A stretch of DNA of 64,000 nucleotides from Diorhabda sublineata (GCF_026230105.1 NC_079485.1:14330872-14394871); one strand, 5' to 3'. Positions 42,261 through 54,018 are shown, counted from the first letter of the stretch. Program-made: numbers and translations. The notes: generated from the sequence alone by a model not told the origin.

Positions 42261-43689
42261 ACGCGCTTAATAGAAAATAAAACAAACCAGAAGGAAACTG
42301 TATTGGAGAGAATGGAGAATAATTATTATCTCTACACCAAGAATTTGATACGAATATCAGCAATTACTTCTTCCTGGTAATCTTTAGGAACAAAATCACT
42401 ATGTATAAAATTTTTTATACCCCCAATATAAATTATACTAATTTACAGTATATCTGTTACCAAAGAGAGCTGTTGCTGGCTACATATGATTCGCTTTTTC
42501 AAAAAATATAATTAAAAGAATTTGTTAAAAAGTTGATTTTAATAAATTTCATTTGAATGAAATTCTCCGATCTATAGACTTTGGAAAATGACTTACTAAC
42601 AATAGTCAGACATCGTATTCGTATCCCAGAAGCCCTGGTAGGACGTGTAAGTCCAGATTCATACGATCTTCCTGCTATTTGCTCATATCTTAACTTTCTG
42701 GAAACATATCCTGGCGACTGTGGAGAAAGTTGAGTTTTGTGCTCATATTGCACTCCGTATTTTTTAATGGTAGCAAAAGATCTTCTACAGAATATTCAGC
42801 ATCACAAAGATTAAAGCTTTCCAAGCCTTCAGCTCTAGCTCAGCTATAGATTTTATAAACTAAGTAGATTCGAACAGAGAAAAATCTACTAATTTTCTAT
42901 ATAGTTTCCGAAATTTCGTAATCACTCAGTTTTCGTATGCCTTCCATGTTATTTATTGTAAGTCCTAGTTCATCATCATTGTTTTAGTTTTGTCCACCAA
43001 GGAAAGATTTTTTAGATATAAAAAGATATGAAAGTCGATAGAAGCGATGTTCTAGATCAAACACGTTCCATTTAAATTCCTATAGGAGCTTTTCGTCACG
43101 AAGGGCATTATAGTAAAATAAACAAAATTATTTGACACTAATCCTTAACGCTTGTTCGCAGCTCAATTTCTAAATGTTCCCGCAGCATGTGCATTGGTTG
43201 GTCTCATGGTAAAGCATCAATCAGTAATATGCTACCCAAGATAGTGTCAAAAACTAAAGTGCACTGCCCATCCGTAGGGTTTTCTATTGTTCAGTGAGGA
43301 CTTTGGATACCCAACATGAGCAAAGTTTTCGAAATTTCAGTTTTTCATTGTTAACTTACGGTTTTGCTTAAAGCTTGGTTTAGCTTTCTTTGTACTAAAA
43401 AAAGGAATCACAGTTTTTTATGCTTGAAAATTATCGCATCACTGGTATTTTAGGATATTTTTAATACATGATTTTAGTTGTTTGGGACAATCTGTATATG
43501 TGTCAACTTAATAGATCTGTTTTCTGGTTTCTTATCATAGGTAAAAAAATATCAATATTTCTTACAAATTTTTTTAGAAGCAAAAATGCTCGAGTAAATC
43601 AATTCTGTCTTGGAGAATGCATTGAGATTGAGAACTTTCTAAGCAAATTGTGTTATTGTATAGTGAAAATTTAAATTTATTTTGTTAAT
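42261..43689. other. Unassigned stretch
   Basis: The minus frame 42499-42753 (84 codons, containing KLRYEQIAGRSYES) and the plus frame 43468-43674 are unrecognised. No repeats noted. Confidence 0.4.
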
Positions 43690-44610
43690 AATGGATGTGC
43701 CTTAACGTTTAACAAGACATGTGACGAATGAAGAAGCCGCTAGAATCATCGCGTTCATAAAGATGGCCGCTGTCAAAGATACGTCGCCGGGGTAATTGAA
43801 GTTCAACAAAGCACCATATCCAGAGTTCTAATTCGTTACCAAGAAACAGGGCAGCCAACCAGAAGACCCGGACAAGGCCGCGAAAGGGTAACTTTGGTAC
43901 TAGATGATCGTTATTTGAGGTTAAAGGCGTTAAGAATTAGGCATACCACCGCTCGAAGGCTGCAAACAGATCTGTTGGCTGCTCGTAATGTCCGAAAAGC
44001 GTACAAACAGTTCGAAATAGGTTGAGAGAAGCATGTATACGAGCCAGAGTGTCAACTAGAGGTCCACGTCTTACCAGAGAACATCGAGTAGAAAGATTGG
44101 AATTTGCTCGAGAACAAGCAAATTGGAATATTCAAGATTGGTCCAATATTTTATTCACGGATGAATCAAGATTTTGTCTGTATTCATCAGATAGGCGTGT
44201 ACCAGTATATAGGCGACGTGGTTAACGGCACGATCAGGTTAATTTTGTCAAACTGAAAGCTTTGGTGGTGGCTCTATCATGGTTTGGGGAGGAATTTCTT
44301 TCGAGGGTCGCACGGAGTTAGTACCAGTGAATGATGGAAGACTAAATGCTGACAGGTAAATAACCGATATCCTAGAACCCCATGTAGTGCCCTTTATGCC
44401 TCATATCGGTGACAACTCTGTGCTAATGCACGATAATGCTCGTCCACACGCTGCTAGAGTGATTCGGCAGTACTTAGAAGAGGTGGAGATACCCACCCTG
44501 ACCTTAACCTTAACCTTAATAAATGTTGCAAAAGGCGTATCTATTGGTGTTTTAATTCGTAATAATAATAAAATTCGAAAAACATTTAAAGTATTTAAAA
44601 AATAACGTGT
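43690..44610 (+). mobile_element. Tc1-like transposon, long relic
   Basis: Plus strand, about 300 codons over several frames: TNEEAARIIAFI (43728-43763), a QRYVAGVIEVQQSTISRVLI segment (HTH1, about 43775-43835), RYQETGQPTRRPGQGRERVT (43836-43895; HTH2 linker), LRIRHTTARRLQTDL, LREACIRARVSTRGPRLTRE (44020-44080), EHRVERLEFAREQANWNIQD, LFTDESRFCLYSSDRRVPVY (44152-44211; first catalytic Asp), a GGSIMVWGGISFEGR block in another frame (about 44268-44310), and VLMHDNARPHAARVIRQYLE (44421-44480; second Asp). The final Glu block is replaced: after EVEIPT the sequence turns into (CCTTAA)3. The first long frame (44022-44225) is open for 67 codons. Inactive. Confidence 0.85.
44502..44519. repeat. (CCTTAA)3 at transposon break
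   Basis: Three perfect units of CCTTAA sit at the point where the Tc1-like reading stops short of its catalytic Glu. Confidence 0.9.
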
Positions 44611-45822
44611 GATGCGATAATTTTTGTGGGGTGTATAGATACCTCGTACTTCATAAAAGATCACGTTTTATATAATTTTAGTTCAATATTCAAGATTCCT
44701 TTGAATCATTTTGTTTACAGTTATAAAAAATAATTTGTTTGCGTTCCGAAGGGACGTTTTTGTTTTCATAGTTTAATCAATATTAAAAATAAAAAGAAGA
44801 GACAAAAAATATGCAACCACTATCCGAAATTCATAATGTGAACTTACCGGAAAGATAAAAATGACAAATAGCTTTAGAGAATGTTGGCATGTGCATAGAA
44901 TGCTGATCACATGCCTAATAAAATAATGAAAACCGTCGGAAAAATGAAAACACACGCGTCCGACGGCATAAAAGTCGAGGCTGTATAAAAAGCTTCACGA
45001 TAAATCGATAGTGAAAAAATCCACCACCCGAACAAAAACATATCTGAATTTATAATAAAAACAACCTACATTTATCGCGTCACAGCTACAATCGTAAATA
45101 AATAAAAAGCTTTTTTATTTTTATTTTTTTATTTTTAATTAATTTTCGGGAGTGAAAGTGTGTCGCCGAATAGAAAAAAAGTAGATTCATTCAAACGTTA
45201 GTCCACAGATCGATGCCGTTTATATAAACTGATAAAAAGTGGATTTTATGCACATTATTAATTCTAAATATAATAAATGAAAGTTTCCATCGATTTTACA
45301 ACTTTTTAAATACGCGTATATCTATCAAATACATAGAAATAATTTTAATCGTAATTTATTCATTTTTATTATATATACGATTTTTTTTGAATGAAAAAGT
45401 TATTGTTGACGTATCACCTGTTGCTAATCGATATCTGTTACGTCAATTTCATTCGATACAGTGCCAGTGGAAAAGGCATGGCCCATTAGTGGGTGGAAGT
45501 GCAATAACTTATTTAAAATAAAATATACAAAAAAAAATTTAATAAAAGTTGTTATATTTGCACACATACACATTTCTAAAATATTTTGAACAGGGTATTC
45601 AGCATAAGTGTGACTACATGAAGTAAAGTTTTTTTGGAAAACGCCAAGAGGAATTGGAAAGGAAAAATGATTGGGAATGGTCACAATCGAATAAGGACTA
45701 AGAAAATTTACCTGGGATCGTGCGCTAGCGCGGAAAACGTGAATTAAAAATTCAGTCAAAAAAAGCCTATTTGTTCCACGAAAAAGGAAAGAAAAATAGA
45801 AATACGACAGTATACGCACCGG
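44611..45822. other. Unassigned stretch with a 131-codon minus frame
   Basis: The minus frame 45819-45424 is long for this AT content and ends HAFSTGTVSNEIDVTDID. It includes a hydrophobic segment (TTFIKFFFVYFILNKLLHF) that largely reflects T-rich DNA. No family recognised. It may be a chance frame or a fragment of an unrecognised repeat; the 3' part (GGGCCATGCCTTTTCCACTG inverted) has transposon-like composition. Confidence 0.35.
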
Positions 45823-45857
45823 ACCTAACCTAACCTAACCTAAACCTAACCTAACCC
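45823..45857. repeat. (CCTAA)n tract, TTAGG-type
   Basis: ACCTAACCTAACCTAACC followed by one offset unit and CTAACC: seven units of the insect telomere repeat in the CCTAA orientation. Confidence 0.9.
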
Positions 45858-46731
45858 GATAGAGCAATAAAAACAATAGAAATAAATGAAAAGTAATTTT
45901 ATTCCACAAAAATTTAGTCACTTTCATCGTCCTCTTCCATTGTAGGTCGATAATTCTTTCCAGGCTACAAAAATTTTGTATATACAATGTCTACATCGAA
46001 TTGATCCACATTTTTTCGCTAGACTCGCCGTCTCCAGAGAAATTCACAAAGATGCAGTGTCAAATTACTTCTAATTCCCCCCTCGATATTCTTCTCCTCA
46101 TGTGCCTCCATCTGGATTCGATATTCAATATTTTGGCCCCTGTTTCAGGGTCAACAAAGAGCTCTTGATTGCTGGATATTTCCGTTCCTACTTACCTGCG
46201 CACGAAATGACCGCGATTTTCGACCTTGGGAGGTCGTGGGAATTTCAAAAATATCGACGTCACCTGTAAAATTTCATTGGCGTTTTTTCGGAAGTTCAGC
46301 CGTTTTTTTAAATAGGACACCCGGTATATTTGTTTACCGTCGAATTCAGCGTGAAATTCTGCATCTAGCCCTGTCTTTTCTTTTCCTATAAATTGTGACG
46401 TTGCCAAGTTGGAGCGAAAAATATGAAGATTTGACGAAAATTGGTGCACTATAAATGCTACCTAGTCTGAAATGTCTGAACAGAGTAGAGGAATCGTTTG
46501 GGGTTCGGAGTGTTTTTTAGATAAGCATTAAATCAGGAGATTTTCATTGGCAAAAACTTCATTGTTTTAAATGGAACATCCAGTATATTATTTCACCATT
46601 TTATAAAACTATTTTATCCTTAGCTATCTAGTTTTATGGAGATAATAAAGAAAAGGTTATTTTCAAGTCAACTTCTGTTAAGATTAGATATTTTATACTG
46701 ACGAAGCTGAGAAAGACCTGAATTTGGAAGC
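45858..46731. repeat. Unclassified repeat with 'ggacacccggtata' motifs
   Basis: TTTAAATAGGACACCCGGTA (46308-46327) and TTTTAAATGGAACATCCAGT (46565-46584) are variants of one motif about 255 bases apart. Similar TTTAAATGGGACACCC motifs mark ends or interiors of dispersed repeats in many insects. The 85-codon minus frame 46192-46449 lies between them and is unrecognised. Confidence 0.45.
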
Positions 46732-47465
46732 ATTGAAAAAATTGGTAATCCTTATGTGATACAAGTAGCCGTAGCCCTACCAATATAAAAACTGAACTAC
46801 TCTGAATGAGTTTGACCGAGGCCATACGAAGACCAGCATCGTACTAGCCAACCAAATGGGGTAACGACTCCAGAAATGTTGAAGAAAATCCACAAGGTGG
46901 TACTGGATAATTGTCCACCTAGAGTGCGCGAGCAAGTAAACATAGTAGACATTCAAAAAAGTTTATCATTTCACATTCCAAACAAAAGCACAACCAAAAC
47001 AATTAAATGAAAACGGAGAAGATAAGACCGTTCCATCTGCAGGCAAGGTCGTGGCGTCGTTTTTTTTAATGCGCGTGGGATAATTTTCATTGACTATAAT
47101 GAAAAAGGAAAAACTATCAACGGTGAGTATGATGCGAAGTTGCGAAGTGCAGCGTTTGAGCGAAAAAATCAAACATTTGGCTAAGAAGAAAGTGTTGACA
47201 ATGCACCAGGTCACACATCCGTTAATACAATGACCAAAATTAATGAATTAAAGTTTGAATTGCTCCCTATCCGCCAGATTTAGCCCCCTGGGATTATTTT
47301 GGCTATTTTGAGGAGCTTCACGACTCTTATTATACAAAAAGTATCGAACTTATTGATCCTCGCTGGGAAAGGGGAAGGAATCTAAAAGGAGATAGATTTT
47401 CCAAAATTTGTGTATTATCTTTGTTGGTCCCGGTACTTCTGTTACCATACATATTACGTAGAGGC
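46732..47465 (+). mobile_element. Irritans-like mariner, deleted sister of the 17956 copy
   Basis: It shares with 17956-18960 the segments TGAAAAAATTGGT (46733), ACCAATATAAAA, CGAAGACCAGCAT, GGTAACGACTCCAGAAATG, TTGAAGAAAATCCAC and GCAGGCAAGGTC. Coding: a KIHKVVLDNCPPRVRE block, a deletion across the first catalytic region, SAGKVVASFFLMRVG-like (47036-47085), FIDYNEKGKTINGEYDAKL-like (47087-47145), DNAPGHTSVNTMTKINELKF (about 47199-47258; second Asp present) and a frameshifted PPDLAPWDYFGYF (third Asp kept). C-terminal end KICVLSLLVPVLL-like at 47405-47445. Inactive. Confidence 0.8.
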
Positions 47466-47639
47466 AAAACGGTGACGATACTTCGTATATCTCAAATAAA
47501 GAATATAAAAAATTAAACTAAAAAGAAGAAATATCTGGCATTTTTCCAGATTTGACATAAGTTATTGACAGAATCAAGTAAAGACGTTGTATATTCCGAC
47601 ATATTAACAATATTTATAATAAGAAGGTGATTTTTAGAG

Positions 47640-47950
47640 TAGAAACCAATTGCTCATCATATAACATCAGTTCAGTTTAGTTCAGTTGGCCAATTTGCCA
47701 GACCGTCAAAATTCTTCGTTTCATGTTTCTACTGGTGTTGGTTGTATGGTTCAAATGTTTCCATCATCAACATGCCAATCAGTGATGCGAAAAATTTCCT
47801 CCTGTTTGAATTCACTAGCAGTTTATGGTGACGGTGAAATGAATAAAGGAAATGAACGTCAATGGTGTAAGCTGTTTAATGAGAGAGTAAGCATCAATTT
47901 ATCATTCAAAATTCTTACACAACCGCAAAAATTCAAACTAGAAACTTAAA
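47640..47950 (+). mobile_element. Possible mariner HTH fragment
   Basis: The 87-codon frame contains SVMRKISSCLNSLAVYGDGE, then MNKGNERQWCKLFNERVSI (47836-47892), which resembles the mariner HTH block I.RRI..VYGE..MS...VR.W...FNEGR. The match is short and the rest of the element is missing. Confidence 0.45.
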
Positions 47951-48779
47951 ATACTATGTCCACGGTTTTTGGGACCAAAAAGAAGATTAGAACTTGCTCT
48001 ATAGCGGCGTCACTTTACTCAGCAAAACACAAAGCACAACAACAACTTCCATTGGTAAGTATCTTATCAGCATACAGGGTTTATTAAGGTCTTTTATTCG
48101 TTTTCAAAACTTTAGAAATGTCTTAGTGGAAAGCGCTTGGAAAATTATAATAAAAAATTGTTTCCCACTGGTTTGAAAAACTAGAGTAAAAAAGATGAGG
48201 TCCAGAAGTTGTTAATAGGGATAGTAAATGAAAAAATGTGAAAAGCTTATTTTGAGCTCCGAGAATATATAGAGAGTACCAAAAGAAAGTGTATGATACC
48301 TATGGAAAAAATTCATGAAGCAACTGTACTTGTAAATATTTTCTGTACGTTAGTACGACAAAATCCCATTATTTCGTTTTTAGAAAAACCACAGGACATC
48401 GTTCTTCTTGGTTTTAATCCGGCTCGAGTTAATGAGAGACGATTTTTCTACATAGACTTCACCCTCATCCAACATTTTTTTACAGTGTTGACGAAACGTT
48501 TAAAAAAATACGGCGAAAGAGACAGAGGTAAAACGCACCGGCGATAAACTGGGCGTGTCGGAAAACTTTTCATTGGCCGAATAGTCTGAAAAAAATGCTT
48601 GCTACTCCCTCTGCAGGAGAAAAGAGAAGCGAGAACAAACATTATTTTTCGGGTGCCACAAATTTGCGGACTAGAATAAATATTTTCGGAAGAGTAAAAT
48701 GTTAAGGACTTTTCATTATACTGCAGAATATAAACTTTTAAGGCTATTATGTTTCGACCGATTAGCATAAAGGAATATT
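47951..48779. other. Unassigned stretch
   Basis: Frames of 84 codons (48293-48547 plus) and 106 codons (48768-48448 minus) overlap and are unrecognised. CATACAGGGTTTATTAAGG at 48071 resembles the TACAGGGTGT repeat end. Confidence 0.35.
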
Positions 48780-49190
48780 TCAGTTAATTGGTCTTGACTT
48801 TCAGCACACCCGGCCTGAAAATTTCAGGAAATTTCGTAGAATTATGGCGGTTTTATGCAAAATACTAGCCATTTTTGTTGGAAATTACTTGGACGCGTCC
48901 TTTGTCCGTTTCAAAGGATAAATTGTACTAGGCCGGGTCTTTGAAAATTAGAATTTCAATGGTTTTATTTTCATACATTTGTTAATTAAAGAAGCAATTC
49001 ACATGACAAATGTATGTCTACGTGTATAGTATAATTCAACTAATTATTCTCCAGCTCATAACAAACGCAAAGAAGAAGCTTTAATTTATTGAAAGCTTCC
49101 AACTTAATTTTCATACATAATAATTCTCAGCCTAAAATACAAAAAAAAAGTAGATTATTCTTCGATATATTCTCCCCTGAGACAGTGTAA
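48780..49190. other. Mixed-complexity stretch, possibly regulatory
   Basis: 48790-48930 (CAGCACACCCGGCCTGAAAA, TTGGACGCGTCCTTTGTCCG) is repeat-free and less AT-rich than its surroundings. The rest is AT-rich spacer. Function not visible. Confidence 0.3.
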
Positions 49191-49720
49191 TTGTGTAGTG
49201 TGTGGTTGTAGTGGTAGTGTAAACAGTATGAATATCATTAACGCTACCAAAAATTCCAACTTAGTTCTATGCCACTATAACAATGTGACGCACCCTTAGA
49301 GTTAAAATATTCGTATAATTTTATCGTCACTATTAAATATTTTACTTCTAACCTCGGACTTCAGCTTTGCGGCAAAAAAAGTCAGACAATAGTAGATCAG
49401 GGCTATATGGTGGATGTGTCAATCTATGTGAGGCCAAATTTGTGTACAGTAGCCTTGGACAGCGATGCTATGTGGAATGGAGCATTGCCATGAAGCAGAC
49501 GCTGGTTTTGTCTCAAATTTTTGGTAAGTCACAATAATATGCCGCTTTTACGATCAATCGAAAGGATACCCTCGCAGTTTGTGCTTTTCGTGGCCTTTGA
49601 GGATCATAATGAAAGACCATCTTTCATCACCCATTACATGTAATCGGATTACATGTTCTTGGTCCTCGTGTCACAATATTCTACTCGATGCTGCTTTTGC
49701 ACCCACCCCTTTTAAAAACT
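49191..49720 (-). mobile_element. Mariner relic, catalytic half
   Basis: Minus strand from about 49710: SSRILHEDQEH-like and GDERWSFIMILKGHEKHK-like (first block decayed), CEGILSIDRK (about 49590-49560), AAYYCDLPKI-like, RLLHGNAPFHIASLSKATV (about 49500-49445; second block, HxDNA changed to HGNA, so Asp is lost), HKFGLT and HPPYSPDLLLSDFFL-like (about 49422-49375; third Asp in PSD position present as SD). No N-terminus. The family resembles, but is not identical to, that of 14930. Confidence 0.65.
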
Positions 49721-49779
49721 AAATACACAAATAAAACTAAATAGAATTCTCTATAATTGATTGTACCTAACTGTAATTA

Positions 49780-50440
49780 ACTGACTGATTGACTACAAAA
49801 TGCTGATGAGGTCCTCGCACCACGACTCCGTGGAAACAGCAGCTCAGCGGTTTTTGTGGGAACGGTAAAGATAATTCCAGCAAAAAGATTTTCGAGAACG
49901 CACTCTATTTACTATATGAGGCCAATAACTCATGGATTACACTACGTATATGTCTTGTTTGTTGTTGCATGAGTATGGATGTAGTAATCAAGGATAACAC
50001 CAAAAACTGAGCATGGAGAACTAGAGACACAGGATGAGTGAGAAGGACAACAAAGATTATAGACTCTACGAAATCATTTCGTATCGACAAGGGCAATGGG
50101 AACTTATTAGTCCTTAGACTGCAAAGTTTTTATAGATGGATGGACTTGTACAACAGCCTCAATGGTGAAAAGAAGACGAGGCAAATGTTGGAATTATTGG
50201 GTGCGTGGCTTTACACCACTTTTGTTCTTTATCTAAAGGAATATAACTTCCCATCGATACATACAAGAGATATTGGTACCTCATCTGGTTCTTTACCTTA
50301 GTACACTTCGAAATCTAGCTTTCCAGCAAGATAACACATCAGACAGAAATTCATGTCATTTGTTGGCCTCTAAGATCCCCTGATTTATCTCCATCTGAAA
50401 ATGTATAGAACAAAGTCTATTAGCTTATATAGCGCACATT
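49780..50440 (+). mobile_element. Tc1-like transposon, C-terminal fragment
   Basis: Plus strand: an LVPHLVLYLSTLRNLAFQQD frame (about 50270-50335) gives AFQQDNTSDRNS, equivalent to the second catalytic block FQQDNAxxH. It is followed by WPL, stop, SPDLSPSENV (about 50355-50405), matching WPARSPDLNPIENVWD; the Glu of IEN is kept as SEN. Upstream 49905-50265 is only weakly similar to the preceding part; the 87-codon frame 50038-50301 is not readable as Tc1. Inactive. Confidence 0.6.
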
Positions 50441-51339
50441 TGCAGGTATCAAGACGGCATCTTCAATCACTGTATTTAGCTTGATGAAATAAAAATAAAA
50501 GAAGAAAAATTATAAAAGAGTTAACAACAGAGTTAATACTTTCTCATCAATGCGATTATAGTCGTGATCTCCTAACCTAACCATTCTTAAGTTTTTTTGT
50601 GGAAAATTTTGCTCCCAATACAGGTGGTGTGCGTTAGATGTAATAAATGTTTTCTAAATGTGCCTGTGCGCTCGATACATGTGCGCTCCTCGCACCTCAC
50701 CCCCAAGAAGATATTAATCTCCTGATTATGAATACGAGTATGACTTGTTAATGTAATGTTACCTAAAATTGTGCAGTAGACGTTGTTTACAACATAAAAA
50801 TTTAAAAGTCACATTTAGTTCTATCCCGAACAATATTTGGGGTTAAAATATGAATAATTATAATTTATAGTATACCATATATTTTCGAAAAAATATGTCA
50901 AATATACTAACCTCAACTTATTAAGGGTAAGTTTCAAGTAAATTACAAAAAATAATGAAAACTTCGAACGAGTACAGCTGATACTACAATTCAGTAATTT
51001 TCCCGGGATTTGAATTGGAACATACGAATTATTGAGCAATTTCTAAATAACTGACCTATGAAGAAGCTTTTGTTTATTATTGCGCTATCACAAAAACTGA
51101 ACACTGAACCATTTTTAAGTTTAAAACTGAACGTTGAATGTCTGTTTTCAAGATGTGGTATATCTAGGAACATTTGATTAAGACTAATACGTTTTGTTAC
51201 ATCGTACCATAAGTTAACCATACTTCAGGCTTATCTCTACGGTTAGCGATGAAAAACGTTGAGATTATTGAAAAAAAAAATCATATTATTGAATTATTTT
51301 TAAATAACCTCAAATATGTTTTACCATATTTGTGCTAGA
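50441..51339. other. Unassigned AT-rich stretch
   Basis: Minus frames of 72 and 76 codons (50821-51221), the second starting MVNLWYDVTKRISLNQMFLD, are not recognised. Contains CTCCTAACCTAACC at 50569, a very short TTAGG-type run. Confidence 0.4.
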
Positions 51340-51620
51340 GATAAATTTTACGAAGTTCCTACACTGACATTCTCCAGATCGGAAGTATTACTGTCGTTAC
51401 ATGTATAATCGCGTTCTCTTATCTTTTGATCAAAGAGGATTACCGCTAAAACGAGAGTTTTAACTCAAAGCTTTTATTTAAAGCTTGAAAGCTCAATCAC
51501 CGTCGTGGAAGGATTTCGACTGTAGGAATCTTTTAACTGGATTGAAGCTTTTTAATACCCGGCATAAACCTTATCGATGGCTAATTTCCTACAACAGATT
51601 CCATTAAGCGGTTTTTACTT
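51340..51620. other. Repeat-free, higher-complexity block
   Basis: Evenly mixed sequence (CTGACATTCTCCAGATCGGA, CAATCACCGTCGTGGAAGGA, ACCTTATCGATGGCTAATTT) without open frames or repeat motifs. Candidate conserved non-coding DNA by appearance. Confidence 0.3.
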
Positions 51621-52039
51621 TGAGATTTCCTTTTTCAACTAAAATTTTAAAAAGTAGTTTTAGAAAAATATATTATTAATGCCTTTTGGTGGAAAGTTTG
51701 TTAATGTTTTTATTAAAAACTTTGGAATCTCTTTGGAATCACTTCGTTGACATATTTCGACTCAAAAATCACAGTCACTATAATTTGGTTGTGAAGTTTG
51801 AAATTGAGCGTTTCGTCCCATCCATTTCCATCCAACTCTTCGTGATATTTTTTTACAGAAATTTCAACTCAAGGTCCTAATCAACAAAACTTGAAGCTAC
51901 ATTAAATTAAAACAGATGCAGCTAATAATATATGAATAACAACGAAAGAATTTTGAAGGAATGAAAAAATGAGACAGAAAAAACTAGTATTTTCTTCGAT
52001 TGCAATTAAAGGTTGAAACTAAGTAAGTACTTTCGTTTT
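51621..52039. other. Unassigned stretch
   Basis: 64-codon plus frame 51686-51880 unrecognised; otherwise AT-rich. Confidence 0.4.
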
Positions 52040-53110
52040 TTACTGATAGAGAGCGCTGCTTTATTTTTTGAATATCTTATGTTAGTGCTGTACTTTGTTT
52101 GTTACGTGATATTGACATAACTTTAGAAGCAAGTGCGTGATTATTATTTATGCTATTAGTTGTTGGTGGAGTGCAGAAACGAACATTTTCGGCTTATTCT
52201 ACTCAGGGAAAGAAACCTGCTGCGTTCTAGAGATTTTTCCTTCAAACATGAGCAACGTTCTGGTCGGTTGCTTCTAAAGTTAATGATGACCAAATCAAAG
52301 TCATAATTGAAGAAGATCGTCATATAACTGTTCGAGACGTTACTAAGAGGCTTCATATATCTCAAACAACAATTGGAAAACACTTAAAATGTCTTGAGTT
52401 AGTTAGGAAGCTTGATATTTGGGTACCTCACGAATTGAAAGAATCAACATTTGCGATATGTACCTTAAACGAAATGAAACTGACCCTATCTTGAAAAGAA
52501 TCATCACTGGTGATGAGAAATGAGTCCTGTACAGTAACAAAGTTCGAAAATGATCACGGAGCAAACACGATGAAACAGCAATAACCAAATAGAAAGCCAA
52601 AAAACAACAAAGAAAGCTCATGCTGTCAGTTTGGTAAAATTACAAAGATTTTGTGTTTTTTGAGTTGCTTCCAAGGAACCAAACGATCAATTCTGATATT
52701 AACTGTCAATAATTAACGAAAGAAATCAAAGAAAAACGACCAGAATTGTCTAATCGAAAAAATTAATAATGCAAGGCATCACACATATTTGGCAACTCGT
52801 GGGGAACTATTGGAGCTTGGATGGGAAGTGATGCCACATCCCCCATACAGCCCTGATCTGGCACCATCTGATTACCATTTATTTTGAAGTTTGCAAGATT
52901 CTTTGAATAGTTAAACTTCTACGATGACGATAATCTTCAATTGCACATTGGTTCAGTTTATTGCTGATAAGGACCAGAAATTTAATGAGCGCGGAATCAT
53001 GAAGCTGAAAGAAAGATGACAAAAGGTCAATGAGCAAAATGGAAGATATATAATTAATTAAAAATTATTCTTTGTTAAATGTTTATTTCATACTACAAAA
53101 CTGAAATAAC
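52040..53110 (+). mobile_element. Full-length mariner (mauritiana-like), inactive
   Basis: Almost the whole transposase can be followed: FSAYSTQGKKPAA-like HTH end, DDQIKVIIEEDRHITVRDV (about 52286-52342), TKRLHISQTTIGKHLKCLEL (52343-52402), LVRKLDIWVPHELKES (about 52400-52445), NICDMYLKRNETDPILKRII-like (frameshifted, about 52444-52503), TGDEK then a stop (first Asp kept), VKFGKITKILCFLSC-like, FELLPRNQTINSDINCQ-like (52658-52708), INNARHHTYLATRGELLELG (about 52760-52818), WEVMPHPPYSPDLAPSDYHL (52820-52880; third Asp), then ADKDQKFNERGIMKLKERW. The second catalytic Asp is replaced: HDNA became INNA (GAT to AAT). About 1.05 kb. TIRs are not clearly visible. Confidence 0.85.
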
Positions 53111-53639
53111 TTGGTCGCTAACGAATAATAGCTAAGGAGATAATTTTAAACATAAATGCATTTCGGGACGTTTAATTACTCATTACTTTCTGATTCTATT
53201 CTTAGGAATAAATAACTAATTATCCAAATTAAATTACTGATTCTTCTAAAACTATTCTTGTAAGTAATCGATAACCATTTTCTAATAATGATATTAATGA
53301 AAACGCCTCTCGATTCTACTGAAATCATCAGATCAAAATAATTTTTGCGTTAGTCCTCTCAGACGATTTTCTTCTTTCTCGACCAAAAGTTCATGTACTA
53401 GCAGATCTAATGGACTTCCCTAACAAGTCATTTACTTCACCGATACCTCGACTTCTTTCATAGAATTCTACGACTCGGCGACGAAAAAGGAAGAACTGGG
53501 ATCTGGATTTCACCAAGTGATTATATTGCTTACACGAGTTTTTACAATCAAACAATAGGTGGCGTTAATGAGTTGTGGCACCATTGTATGCGAATTGACG
53601 TTCCGCACAACTTTTGGTAATGAAGCACCATCAGAGAAG
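53111..53639. other. Unassigned stretch
   Basis: No domains recognised. CTAGCAGATCTAATGGACTT and nearby sequence around 53400-53500 is less AT-rich but has no features. Confidence 0.4.
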
Positions 53640-53948
53640 ACTTAGTCTGCCGGACTATCGAAAAGGTCGGACAAAATCGGTTGAAATTGCGAGAAACATT
53701 GATTCTCTTCTTAATATGATCGGTATGTCACTTACAGACAGATAGAGGCATATTTTGGGATATAGCAGACGAAAGATTTTTCCAGATGAATTACGTAAAT
53801 CAGGTTTTATGAATCACGTCAAACAACTGAATATTTGAAGGACAAAACATCGAATAAATGTCTTATTAACCCGATTTGTCACCTAATGATTTTTTTATGT
53901 TCTACTCTATTACTTATAGAAGATAAAAATTTAAAAGGCAACCTTCGT

Positions 53949-53952
<4 letters not shown>
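53640..53952 (+). mobile_element. Probable mariner 3' fragment
   Basis: The end of this stretch reads SPNDFFMFYSITYRR and, in the next frame, KNLKGNLRT (53878-53950), consistent with LAPNDFFLF...KNKLRGQRF of the CYDFRRGL mariners. The preceding 230 bases (RLSLPDYRKGRTKSVEIARN) are open for long stretches but not recognised. Confidence 0.35.

Positions 53953-54013
<61 letters not shown>
53953..54013. repeat. (AT)30 microsatellite
   Basis: Uninterrupted AT alternation over 61 bases. Confidence 0.98.

Positions 54014-54018
<5 letters not shown>

Noticed and set aside
44401..44664. 87-codon minus frame
   Set aside because: Antisense of the Tc1-like end plus CCTTAA repeat.
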